55,174 nt of DNA from Thermoguttaceae bacterium (lineage in GTDB: Bacteria > Planctomycetota > Planctomycetia > Pirellulales > Thermoguttaceae): positions 1 through 55,174 of the forward strand of contig JAFSMW010000219.1 in assembly GCA_017447745.1 (NCBI GenBank), in the 5' to 3' direction. Below the pieces are notes generated by a model. The model did no database searches. It saw nothing but the letters and a program-made list of their open reading frames with translations, and was not told the DNA's origin. Positions 24,021 to 31,953 of this stretch are shown here, piece by piece (the first letter of the stretch is position 1; every line of letters begins with the position of its first letter). Position numbers and translations under genes: made by a program.

Positions 24021-25571
24021 ATGAAAAGAATCGCATTAGTTATTGCTGCATCGTTGTTGTTTGTCGTTGGCTGCGATCCGCTGGCTCCGACATCTACCAA
24101 TGGTACGGGCGCTTCCGTACCGACAAATGGCACTGGTTCTGATATTGCTGCGCCTGATCAGATCGTTGAGACTGGCACCGGTACAGAGATTGCAGCGCCT
24201 GATCAGATTGTTGAGACAGGTACAGGTACGGAAGTCGCAGTACCTGAAGATTTGATCGTTCCTGAAGACGCTCAAAAAGAAACGCCCGCCGCTCCCGCTG
24301 AAGAAGCTGCTCCTGAAACTCCTGCTGAACCTGCAGCTCCCGCTGAAGAAGCTGCTCCTGAAGCTCCTGCTGAACCTGCAGCTCCCGCTGAAGAAGCTCC
24401 CGCCGCTCCGGCTGAACCTGCAGCTCCTGCTGAAGAAGCCGCTCCTGAAGTCCCTGCTGAACCTGCAGCTCCTGCTGAAGAAGCTCCCGCCGCTCCGGCT
24501 GAACCGGCAGCTCCTGCTGAAGAAGCTCCCGCCGCTCCGGCTGAACCGGCAACTCCTGCTGAGGAAGCTCCCGCTGCTCCTGCTGAACCTGCAGCTCCCG
24601 CTGAAGAAGCTCCCGCCGCTCCTGCTGAACCTGCAGCTCCTGCTGAAGAAGCCGCTCCTGAAACTCCGGCTGAACCGGCAGCTCCTGCTGAACCGGCAGC
24701 TCCTGCTGAAGAAGCTCCCGCCGCTCCTGCTGAACCGGCAGCTCCTGCTGAAGAAGCTCCCGCTGCTCCTGCTGAACCAGCTGCTCCCGCTGAAGAAGCT
24801 CCCGCTGCTCCTGCTGAACCAGCTGCTCCCGCTGAAGAAGCTCCCGCTGCTCCTGCTGAACCGGCAGCTCCTGCTGAAGAAGCTCCCGCTGCTCCGGCTG
24901 ACGCGGTTTCCGCTTACGCTCCTGCTGCCGATCTTGCGACTCAGGTTGAAGCCTATCTGGAAGATATTGAAAAGAATCTGGCTGACGCTGAAACCTACGC
25001 TGACAAGAAAGACGCTGTTGCGGAAGACGCTGCAGGTCTGACGGTTTTCTTCCTGGCTTTGGGTCTGAACGATCAGGATAGCGCCTACAAGGCAAAGGCT
25101 CCGAATCTGGTCAAAGCCGCTCAGGCGTTGGCTGCCGCCACCAACTATGAAGAAGCCAAGGCTGCTTTTGAAGCCATTAAAACGGCGGAAACCTCGACCG
25201 AAGCTCTCGCCTGGACGAAGGTTGCTCCGCTGGCTTCCTTGATGAAGCAGGTTCCGGCTATCGACACGAAAATGAAGCGAACGATTCCCAAACGCATGGA
25301 TAAAAAACAGAGCGAATGTCTTGCTATGTGCGCCGCTGTCGCTGCTTTGATGCAGGGAAGCATTGCCAATGCTGCTGAAACCGAACAGCCGACCGAAACC
25401 GTTAAATGGACTGCGTTCTCAATTCAGGGACGCGACGCTGCTGCCGCCGTTGCCAAAGCCGTTGCCGCCCAGGATAAAGACGCTGCGGAAGAAGCCATGG
25501 CTGCTCTGCACAAAACCTGCGACGATTGCCACGCCGTCTTCCATCAGAACAAAAAAGCTGAAAACGAATAA
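24021..25571 (+). CDS. Lipoprotein with Pro/Ala/Glu repeat linker and a C-terminal CxxCH helical domain
   Basis: 516 residues. The lipobox FVVGC (Cys19) follows MKRIALVIAASLL. A Thr/Gly-rich stretch is followed by about 205 residues of PAAPAEE repeats, then a helical domain of about 220 residues. The domain ends in KTCDDCHAVFHQ, a CxxCH haem-attachment motif close to the C-terminus as in cytochrome c' and c556-type four-helix bundles. The likely reading is an outer-face c-type cytochrome held away from the membrane by a flexible linker; haem binding is inferred. The ATG at 24021 is chosen over one three codons upstream because AGGAG is then at a usable distance (24006-24010). Confidence 0.78.
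   Translation: MKRIALVIAASLLFVVGCDPLAPTSTNGTGASVPTNGTGSDIAAPDQIVETGTGTEIAAPDQIVETGTGTEVAVPEDLIVPEDAQKETPAAPAEEAAPETPAEPAAPAEEAAPEAPAEPAAPAEEAPAAPAEPAAPAEEAAPEVPAEPAAPAEEAPAAPAEPAAPAEEAPAAPAEPATPAEEAPAAPAEPAAPAEEAPAAPAEPAAPAEEAAPETPAEPAAPAEPAAPAEEAPAAPAEPAAPAEEAPAAPAEPAAPAEEAPAAPAEPAAPAEEAPAAPAEPAAPAEEAPAAPADAVSAYAPAADLATQVEAYLEDIEKNLADAETYADKKDAVAEDAAGLTVFFLALGLNDQDSAYKAKAPNLVKAAQALAAATNYEEAKAAFEAIKTAETSTEALAWTKVAPLASLMKQVPAIDTKMKRTIPKRMDKKQSECLAMCAAVAALMQGSIANAAETEQPTETVKWTAFSIQGRDAAAAVAKAVAAQDKDAAEEAMAALHKTCDDCHAVFHQNKKAENE
24280..24900 (+). repeat. Coding tandem repeat, about 42-base unit
   Basis: Degenerate tandem units encoding PAAPAEEAPAAPAE (14 residues, 42 bases), with near-identical DNA such as GCTCCTGCTGAAGAAGCTCC. 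Copy number is likely to vary between strains. Confidence 0.85.
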
Positions 25572-25619
25572 ACCGACTGATCTATTTAAGTGAAACTAAC
25601 GCTTGTTATAAATTAAGAT

Positions 25620-25660
25620 TGAGGAGTGAGGAGTCGACGCTTCCCACTCCTCAGTTTTTT
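25620..25660 (+). terminator. Terminator formed by inverted GAGGAGT heptads
   Basis: TGAGGAGTG (25620-25628) pairs with CACTCCTCA (25645-25653) around a 16-base loop containing TCGACGCTTCC, followed by GTTTTTTC. It follows the lipoprotein gene and is made from the same heptad-repeat material as other gaps. Confidence 0.75.
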
Positions 25661-25719
25661 CTTGAATTCCGGTACGAGTATTAGGCGGGCCGGGGTTGGG
25701 AAATAGAATTTGAAACTCT

Positions 25720-26577
25720 TCAGTTTTCAGACTGTGAGAGAAATTCCAGCAAAGCGTTCAGGTTTCGTTCGCCCGCAGCCCGACCGGTTTCGTAAGTGCG
25801 CTGCATTTGGTCGGGATTGTGGGAGATTCGGGAGATTTCTAACGGTTGTTCCGGCGCGATAAGGAACGCCTGACCGGACTGCACGCGGGAGTCCAAATAA
25901 TCCAGCGCCGCATTGTAGCGCTCGGAGCGCGACTGCATAGCGTCGCAGACTTTCGGCAATCGCCGCAGGAACGGCTTCCAAAGCCATAGTTTTCCAGCTG
26001 GCTCTTTGCGGTAACCGCGAGGGCGGGTTGTGATAACGACGTTGCGGTCGTATCCCAGCGACTCGAAATAGCGCAGTGGAACAGCGTCGGAAAGACCGCC
26101 GTCGAGATACTCGCCGCCGTCGATTGTCACGGGTCGCGAAACGATCGGCATGGACGCCGACGCCTGCATCCACCGGAACGCTGTTTCGTCTGCCTTGTCG
26201 ATGCGCCGATACACGGGTTCGCCCGTCGCGCAGTCTGTAACAACGAGATAGAACTCCATCGGGTTCGCATCAAACGCCTGGGCGTCGAAAACGTCCAGCG
26301 TCGTCGGCAGCTCGCGGTAACAGAAGTCTGCGTTGAAAAGGTCGCCCGTCCTGAAAAACGACCGCCACGAGCAGTAACGCGGATCGCGCGCAAAGCGTTT
26401 GTTGTAACGGATCACGCGCCCGATCTGACGGCTTTTGTAGTTGCAGCCGAAACACGCTCCCGCCGAAACGCCGATCAGACCGTCGAACCGGACGCGGTTT
26501 TCCATCAGAACGTCGAGAACGCCCGCGGTAAAAAGCCCGCGCATGGCGCCCCCTTCAAGTACAAGTCCGCTTTTCAT
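25720..26577 (-). CDS. Patatin-like phospholipase
   Basis: 285 residues. The oxyanion-hole motif EGGAMRG is near the start, the Ser nucleophile elbow is GVSAG (with GACFG), and the Asp of the Ser-Asp dyad is in YLDGGLSDAVP. This is the layout of bacterial YjjU/RssA-like patatins that hydrolyse acyl chains of phospholipids. No signal peptide, so cytosolic or peripheral. The ATG at 26577 is preferred to an upstream TTG because the family begins just before the oxyanion loop. It follows the esterase gene by 29 bases, so they are likely co-transcribed. Confidence 0.9.
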   Translation of the reverse strand: MKSGLVLEGGAMRGLFTAGVLDVLMENRVRFDGLIGVSAGACFGCNYKSRQIGRVIRYNKRFARDPRYCSWRSFFRTGDLFNADFCYRELPTTLDVFDAQAFDANPMEFYLVVTDCATGEPVYRRIDKADETAFRWMQASASMPIVSRPVTIDGGEYLDGGLSDAVPLRYFESLGYDRNVVITTRPRGYRKEPAGKLWLWKPFLRRLPKVCDAMQSRSERYNAALDYLDSRVQSGQAFLIAPEQPLEISRISHNPDQMQRTYETGRAAGERNLNALLEFLSQSEN

Positions 26578-26606
26578 TCTGGATTTCTCTTCGATTCTCC
26601 ATTTTT

Positions 26607-27515
26607 TCAAGGCATGTATTTATCACAGTAGGACATAACCGCCTTTCGGAATTCCTCGAACTTGTCCGGGTCTTTACTCATCCCATGGTCCGAGTTCGGA
26701 AAGTCGATGCAGACGTGCGGAACGCCGTTCTTTTCGAGCGCCTGGGTCAGGGCGTCGCGGTGGCAGAGCCTTACAAGCCAGTCCTTTCCACCGTAGGCGT
26801 AGATCGTTGGAACGGATTTTTCCGTAACAAAGGAAACGGGCGACAGGTTTTCCGCAAGCTCTTTGACCTTCGGCTTGTTCAGGTACTCGGGTTTGATTTT
26901 CTTCTCTACGATGAAAGAAAGCAATCCTGCCGAATCTTTCGCGCCGAGGGTTCTTTCGCAGAAGTCGGTCGGCCCGACAAACTCAAACACGAACGCGATC
27001 GGGATGGGCGATTCTTCGGCTCGGGAGTACGAATAGAGCAGCGCGAGATGCCCGCCTGCCGAAACGCCAGACAATGCTATTTTAGAGGTCTGGTAACCTT
27101 CCGCTTCCAGTTTCTCCTTGATAGCTTTGATGCAGGCGGTAATTTCGTCCAGCATCGTAGGAATCGTTACTTCGGGATGTTGTTTGGACAGAAGCGAGTA
27201 TTCGATCGTAGCTGTAACACAGTTTTGTTTCGTATAATACTTGCAGGCGTAGGCAATGTCATGTCGGCTGCCGCCTTTCCACGCGCCGCCATGGATGAAG
27301 AGCATGAGTCGCACCGGGGCGTCTTTTTTCAGGTCTTTCGGGATATACATATCGTATACGAGGTTCTTTTCTTTGTCATAGACCTGATTGAGAATCGCCT
27401 GCCCGTCCTCTGCGGACCAGGCTTCCGGTTTGCCGGTACAGCCAACTGTCAGGATTGACGCGACTGCCAGCGCCAGAAACAAACAAAAATCCAATAAACT
27501 TTTTCTGAATGTCAT
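26607..27515 (-). CDS. Lipoprotein alpha/beta-hydrolase (carboxylesterase, BD-FAE-like)
   Basis: 302 residues. Signal peptide with lipobox TVGC (near residue 25). The HGGAWKGG oxyanion loop, the nucleophile elbow GVSAGGH, the acid in GGKDWLVR and the His in NSDHGM give a complete catalytic triad. The HGGxW loop is typical of the bifunctional feruloyl/acetyl-xylan esterase and related lipase families. It probably deacylates polysaccharides or other esters at the cell surface. It is the upstream gene of the pair with the patatin. Confidence 0.88.
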   Translation of the reverse strand: MTFRKSLLDFCLFLALAVASILTVGCTGKPEAWSAEDGQAILNQVYDKEKNLVYDMYIPKDLKKDAPVRLMLFIHGGAWKGGSRHDIAYACKYYTKQNCVTATIEYSLLSKQHPEVTIPTMLDEITACIKAIKEKLEAEGYQTSKIALSGVSAGGHLALLYSYSRAEESPIPIAFVFEFVGPTDFCERTLGAKDSAGLLSFIVEKKIKPEYLNKPKVKELAENLSPVSFVTEKSVPTIYAYGGKDWLVRLCHRDALTQALEKNGVPHVCIDFPNSDHGMSKDPDKFEEFRKAVMSYCDKYMP

Positions 27516-27534
27516 GATCTTTTTTCTCCTTCTG

Positions 27535-27790
27535 TTCTTTGCGTTCTTTGCGGCTAAAAATTCTTCGGCGAAGCTCTCGTTCGCGATCCGATGAGGTTGT
27601 CAGCTGCGACGATTGGGTATGTGTAATTCAAACTTTTGGTTCGCCTTCGGCGAACTGCGTAATTCCGTTCGCTTCGCTCCGTGGGTTGAAATCCACGGCT
27701 ACTGATATTGAACCGCTACGCAGTTCTAGCGGAAGATTATTTTTCTTTTCCATTACCGCCTTCCATTTCTTTGCATCCTTTGCGGCTAAA
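27535..27790. repeat. Nonamer repeats flanking a two-hairpin element
   Basis: TTCTTTGCG nonamers (about 27534-27560) are followed by GTTCGCC-TTC-GGCGAAC (27639-27655), then the dispersed two-hairpin element in plus orientation (27679-27733), then a second nonamer block CTTTGCATCCTTTGCGGC (about 27768-27786). GCGGCTAAAA occurs in both blocks, so the insert lies between two related repeats. No gene was seen in 27516-27795. Confidence 0.7.
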
Positions 27791-27795
27791 ACAAT

Positions 27796-28728
27796 TTACA
27801 CAATCCTGTCGCCCCAAAACGCCAGGGAGACGTCTTGGCAGCCCGCCTCTTTCGCCCAGACGAGCCGCGGGCGGATGAGCTGTTCGTCGAGGCGACCGCT
27901 ATGGTTCTGTCCGTGACCGAGTTCCCACAGATGACCGAACACGATGCGTTTGGCGTTGACCTTCTTCACCGCCTTGACGGTGTCGATGCCACAGCCGGGG
28001 AAGAACAGCCACAGGTCTGGACGTCCCCAGACGGCGTTGAGTTTCGGTTCCGTGCCGCGTCCGCTGTCGCCTGTATGGTAGAGGATGAAGTCGCCGATCT
28101 TTATCTCAAACGCCGTCGTGAAGTCGATCAGATAGTCGTTGTGGTCGATGAGCGAGGTCCGCACCTCCACGTCTTTGAACTTGAACGTCTTCACGCCGCG
28201 GATAAAGCCGCCGTCCTTCTTCCAGTTCTTCACGCCGTAGTTGTCGAGAAAGTTGGAGACGACCGTCTTTCCTGCGCCGTTCATTGCCCCGTAGAGTTCC
28301 CGCCGCCAGTGGTCGCCGTGGTTGTGGGTGATGAGCGAGAAGTCGAGCATCGGGGCGAACTCTGATTCCCGCCTGTGAACCAGGTCAATGGAGAACAGCG
28401 ATTCGCGCGTCTTGACGATGTATCCCATGTTGTATACGCTCCAGACGGCAGGCGCCGCGCCCGTTACGACCGTCTGTTTTACCTCTCGGAAAACCTTTTC
28501 GAACGCCGCTTCCAGTTTCTCCAGCGACGCGAATCCTCGGGTATTCCCGTCGCGGAGATACGCAGCGTAGTCTCGCGGTGCGACGAGTTCCGTCTCGCGA
28601 TTCCATACGGCAATCGCGTCTTCGGGCGCCGCGTCAGCCGCCTGTTCGGCGTATGCGTCCTTTTCCACAAAGACGGACGGCATCAACGCCGCCGCGCCAA
28701 TCGAACTAATAAATTCACGTCTGTTCAT
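27796..28728 (-). CDS. Tat-exported metallo-beta-lactamase-fold hydrolase
   Basis: 310 residues. The start MNRREFISSIGAAALMPS is a twin-arginine signal (RREF followed by a hydrophobic stretch). The MBL motif is THNHGDHW, with later DHND and HTGD and GH near the end supplying further metal ligands. The family (UlaG-like/MBL-fold) contains lactonases and phosphodiesterases; the substrate is unknown. Tat export suggests that the metal site is filled before secretion. Confidence 0.85.
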   Translation of the reverse strand: MNRREFISSIGAAALMPSVFVEKDAYAEQAADAAPEDAIAVWNRETELVAPRDYAAYLRDGNTRGFASLEKLEAAFEKVFREVKQTVVTGAAPAVWSVYNMGYIVKTRESLFSIDLVHRRESEFAPMLDFSLITHNHGDHWRRELYGAMNGAGKTVVSNFLDNYGVKNWKKDGGFIRGVKTFKFKDVEVRTSLIDHNDYLIDFTTAFEIKIGDFILYHTGDSGRGTEPKLNAVWGRPDLWLFFPGCGIDTVKAVKKVNAKRIVFGHLWELGHGQNHSGRLDEQLIRPRLVWAKEAGCQDVSLAFWGDRIV

Positions 28729-29042
28729 ACAATATCTCCTTAAAGTCTATGGATTGAATACAAAAATATTCTATTTATTGTCTTTCTAATCCCTCGAATT
28801 CGGTAGGTTTAGAATTGTGATTAGGAAGCGTCTTCCTCTTTCAATTTTCAGGGTTTGTCCGGTAACCGTATATAAATTATAACCGTATGCAAGGTATATG
28901 TCAATTCTGTTTTACTGAGATTTCGAGAAAAAACTTCGGCAGGTCAGAGTTCCATTGGCAGGCGAGGACGCCTGCAGTCGACGAGGACGTCGACCCTCCG
29001 AAGCGCAAAGCGATCCTCGAAAACCTCGCCTCGTCCCCGTAT
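28729..29042. other. Gap with twin AGGA-loop hairpins
   Basis: No gene seen. Two adjacent 7-base hairpins share the same loop: GCAGGCG-AGGA-CGCCTGC (28958-28975) and GTCGACG-AGGA-CGTCGAC (28977-28994), one base apart. The rest is AT-rich. Confidence 0.7.
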
Positions 29043-29070
29043 TGATTTTTGTTTTGTAATCGTTTATAAT
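29043..29070 (+). promoter_or_regulatory. Promoter of the large secreted protein gene
   Basis: TTGATT (29043-29048), 16 bases, TATAAT (29065-29070), 77 bases before the start codon. Confidence 0.7.
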
Positions 29071-29147
29071 CTGGATAGTTGGAAACGCAAGGATTGTCGG
29101 TTTCCAGGTTTTATCCCGCCTAAACAATACGAAAGAAGAGGTTTGAA

Positions 29148-31697
29148 ATGCTAAAACGAATCTGTGTTACTGCGCTGGCGCTCATTGGCGCGGCGTTCTG
29201 GACGTCTGCTATTAACGCAGAGGAAGCGGCTCCGGAGCCGTTGATTGAATTGGTCGGTTCCCTTTCCGGGTCTGAACTGAAAGCGGTTGGTCATGCGCTG
29301 CACAGCTCTAAGCTGGACTTGAACGAGTCGAGTCTGCATGTCGAGAGTACGGGGCCGGATCCGTATTGTCACTTTACCAAAGGTTTTCCCGCCGGGAAGT
29401 ATCGGATGGTAATCCATTTCAATCAGAATATTGACTCCGTCGGGAAATGGGAGATGTTTTGGGCGACGGCTCAATACGGATACCATTACGGCGCGTCCGC
29501 TCGAAGCGGCGACCCCAGCCTGGTCAACGGCGTCCCGCAGGTTTATATTGATTTTGACGCTTCGCCCGAGGTAAAGACGTTCCGTTTGGACCCGCCGGAT
29601 CGGCTCGGCGATTGGGATATTTCCAAAATCGAGCTGTTCCGACGGACAGACAATCCGATTGTCATGTCGGAGAAAAAGTCGTTTACCGACAAGGCGCAAT
29701 TCGTTCTGGAAAACAAGTCGGACGCGCCTGTTACAGCCGTCGTTTCTTCCTCGACCAACCCGACCAAGTCAACGGAAGTTTTCGCGCCTGGGGAAAAGAA
29801 AACGTTTGTCGTTCCCGGTTCGGGAATGTATTATCAGGTTCTGACGCTAACCGTCGAAACGGCGTGCGGATTCAAACCGTACACGATCGCCGGCTGTTCG
29901 ATTGACTTAAACGTCAACGCAGACGGCTGGAAGGAGCTTGCAACGTCTCAGGGCGTCTGGAAGTTCGCACCGGAATCCAAAGGCAACGTCGCAGCGTTTT
30001 TTAAAAACGACGAATCGACTCTCTGCGCTGTTTTGATTTCTTCCGCGCCGCTGACGTCGGACAAAGTCCAAATGAACGTCGACGGCGCTGCGCTGACACT
30101 GACCCCGGCTGACAATTCAACCCCGCTTCCGGACGTTACGCTTTTTGTCATGGGAGAAATGACCAATGCGTCGTTCCCGGGCATTGAGATGTTGGAAAAG
30201 GGCGAGCAGAGTTCGTCCAAGCGGTCTGTCGAAACGCCTAAATATTACCGCGTTCGACCGCCCAAGGACTGGGTAACGCAGACGACGATGCTGATTATTA
30301 CAGACCGCTGTCGGGCGTCGCTTCGCTGGAACGACGCGGAACGTCAGCCGGAATTTGCCGTGCCGGATTTCGTCGGCGGGACAGAGGCTGGCGGACGCAT
30401 GGGTCTGTACAACGACCCGACTGGGACTGGATACATCTCGATTGTGATTGACTCAACCGACTGGGTGTCTGCGATTCTGGAAGACGTCAAAGCCGTCTAC
30501 GGGGATTTGCCGGACGTTCCCGCCCCGCCGCGGACTTCAGAACAGCAGGCGGAATTCTGCCGCGAGGCGTTCCAAACAAAGCTTCGAAACGAGAACGGCT
30601 GGGGACATTGCGTCGAACCGCGCTGGGGCCGCGCCTGGTTTGCCGACCTGGCGTCGTGCGACTGGCGACTGTCGAAAGGCGAAATCGACTACGCTGACAA
30701 GCAGTTCGTCCCCGCCGGCGGGCATGTAACCAACCCGTCCATCTTTTTTGTAACAGGGCAGGCGCAGCGATACCTCGACCTGTACGGTCCCGGCGTCCGG
30801 AACCTGGTCAACAAAGCCAAAGAGAACCCGGCTTTTCCCTACTACGGCAAGTACGACAGAACGCATTGGGAACACGAAGCGCTGGGATTGATCGCCCGCA
30901 ACGCCGCAACGGTCTTGGAATTCGCCTATACGACGGGCGACAAAGCCGCTCTCGACGCCGGGCTTGCCATGCTCGAAAAGGCAAAGCGGTTTACGGTGCC
31001 TCGCGGGGCGCAGACGTGGGAAATGCCGCTTCATACGCCTGACCCGCTGGCTGGAGCGTACGCCATTAAAGCCTTTGTCCGCGCCTACGAGCTGACGGGA
31101 AACAAAGAGTATCTCGCTCACGCCAGAAAATGGGCGATTATCGGAATTCCGTACGTCTACCTGCGACCGGTGGGAGACGTCGAGAAGTCACAAATGGCGG
31201 GAAGCCTGTACGCGACCATCGGCGTCTACGGCGCGACCAACTGGAACGAGCCGTTCTGGATTGGGCGTCCGGTGCAGTGGATTGGGACGGTTTACGCCTA
31301 CGATTTGCTTTTCCTCGCGCCGTACGACAACTCGGTCGACTGGAAGAAGCTCTCGAGAGGAATTCTCGTCTCCGCTCAATATCAGCAATACCCGGACGGC
31401 GAGTTCAAGGGAACGCTGCCCGACTCCATCTATCCGCGAATCGAGAACCGAATGCAGTGGAACATCAACCCGTCGGCTCTGATGTATATCCAATGGAAAC
31501 TCGACGGGGTCCAGGAAAACCTGACGGCAATTGCCAACGAGAAATACTGCGTCGCCAGCCCGTTTGCAATGACGTTTGTCAGCGAGAACGAAGTCCGCTT
31601 TGACGTCCCCAGCTGGATGACCGGCAAACCGTTCCAGGCGCTTGTCAACGGACAGATCCGCGACGTCGTCGGGGGCGAGAATTTGAAATTGGAATAA
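29148..31697 (+). CDS. Large secreted protein with an alpha-toroid (six-hairpin-like) C-terminal half
   Basis: 849 residues. The signal peptide (MLKRICVTALALIGAAFWTS, cleavage near INAEE) is followed by about 400 residues of beta-rich sequence, including a carbohydrate-binding-like segment (YRMVIHFNQNIDSVGKW). From about residue 520 the protein turns helical, with repeats such as LGLIARNAATVLEFAYTTGD and AIKAFVRAYELTGNKEYLAH, like the alpha/alpha barrels of glycoside hydrolases and polysaccharide lyases. The last part is again beta-rich. It is probably a polysaccharide-degrading or -binding enzyme, but no catalytic residue can be named and the family was not recognised. Confidence 0.65.
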   Translation: MLKRICVTALALIGAAFWTSAINAEEAAPEPLIELVGSLSGSELKAVGHALHSSKLDLNESSLHVESTGPDPYCHFTKGFPAGKYRMVIHFNQNIDSVGKWEMFWATAQYGYHYGASARSGDPSLVNGVPQVYIDFDASPEVKTFRLDPPDRLGDWDISKIELFRRTDNPIVMSEKKSFTDKAQFVLENKSDAPVTAVVSSSTNPTKSTEVFAPGEKKTFVVPGSGMYYQVLTLTVETACGFKPYTIAGCSIDLNVNADGWKELATSQGVWKFAPESKGNVAAFFKNDESTLCAVLISSAPLTSDKVQMNVDGAALTLTPADNSTPLPDVTLFVMGEMTNASFPGIEMLEKGEQSSSKRSVETPKYYRVRPPKDWVTQTTMLIITDRCRASLRWNDAERQPEFAVPDFVGGTEAGGRMGLYNDPTGTGYISIVIDSTDWVSAILEDVKAVYGDLPDVPAPPRTSEQQAEFCREAFQTKLRNENGWGHCVEPRWGRAWFADLASCDWRLSKGEIDYADKQFVPAGGHVTNPSIFFVTGQAQRYLDLYGPGVRNLVNKAKENPAFPYYGKYDRTHWEHEALGLIARNAATVLEFAYTTGDKAALDAGLAMLEKAKRFTVPRGAQTWEMPLHTPDPLAGAYAIKAFVRAYELTGNKEYLAHARKWAIIGIPYVYLRPVGDVEKSQMAGSLYATIGVYGATNWNEPFWIGRPVQWIGTVYAYDLLFLAPYDNSVDWKKLSRGILVSAQYQQYPDGEFKGTLPDSIYPRIENRMQWNINPSALMYIQWKLDGVQENLTAIANEKYCVASPFAMTFVSENEVRFDVPSWMTGKPFQALVNGQIRDVVGGENLKLE

Positions 31698-31702
31698 ACA
31701 AT

Positions 31703-31789
31703 GGCGAGCCGGGAACGTCAGTTCCCGGGCTTTAGCTCCATACGTTTTCGCTCATTAATATACCCACGGGTTTACACCCGTGGCTCGCC
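31703..31789. repeat. Nested hairpins with an outer GGCGAGCC stem
   Basis: CCGGGAAC-GTCA-GTTCCCGG (31709-31728) and CCACGGGT-TTAC-ACCCGTGG (31764-31783) lie inside an outer pair GGCGAGCC (31703-31710) / GGCTCGCC (31782-31789). This could fold as a three-way junction, although the outer and inner stems share two bases. Confidence 0.6.
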
Positions 31790-31819
31790 CAATTTTTGTT
31801 CTATAATACAGCCCCCTAG

Positions 31820-31847
31820 TTGACAGAATTCTTTTGCAAGGCATAAT
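31820..31847 (+). promoter_or_regulatory. Promoter of the SET-domain gene
   Basis: TTGACA (31820-31825), 16 bases, CATAAT (31842-31847). Heptad repeats follow between it and the start codon. Confidence 0.55.
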
Positions 31848-31849
31848 AT

Positions 31850-31920
31850 AAGGCATTAGGCAGGAGGTAATAGACAGTAGTTTAAACGCTCCAAACGCCG
31901 ACTGCCTCAATTACTCCTTA
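31850..31920. repeat. Inverted heptads in the SET-gene leader
   Basis: AGGCATT, AGGCAGG, AGGTAAT, AGACAGT units (about 31851-31880), a short centre with CGCTCCAAACGCC, then the complementary arm GACTGCC, TCAATTA, CTCCTTA (about 31899-31920). It would lie in the 5' untranslated region if the promoter at 31820 is used. Confidence 0.7.
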
Positions 31921-31953
31921 CATATACTTTTAATAGAAAAAATATAGAGCGTC

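Noticed and set aside
24094-25095. 333-codon minus-strand Gln/Glu/Leu-rich frame
   Set aside because: Shadow of the Pro/Ala/Glu repeat in the lipoprotein gene.
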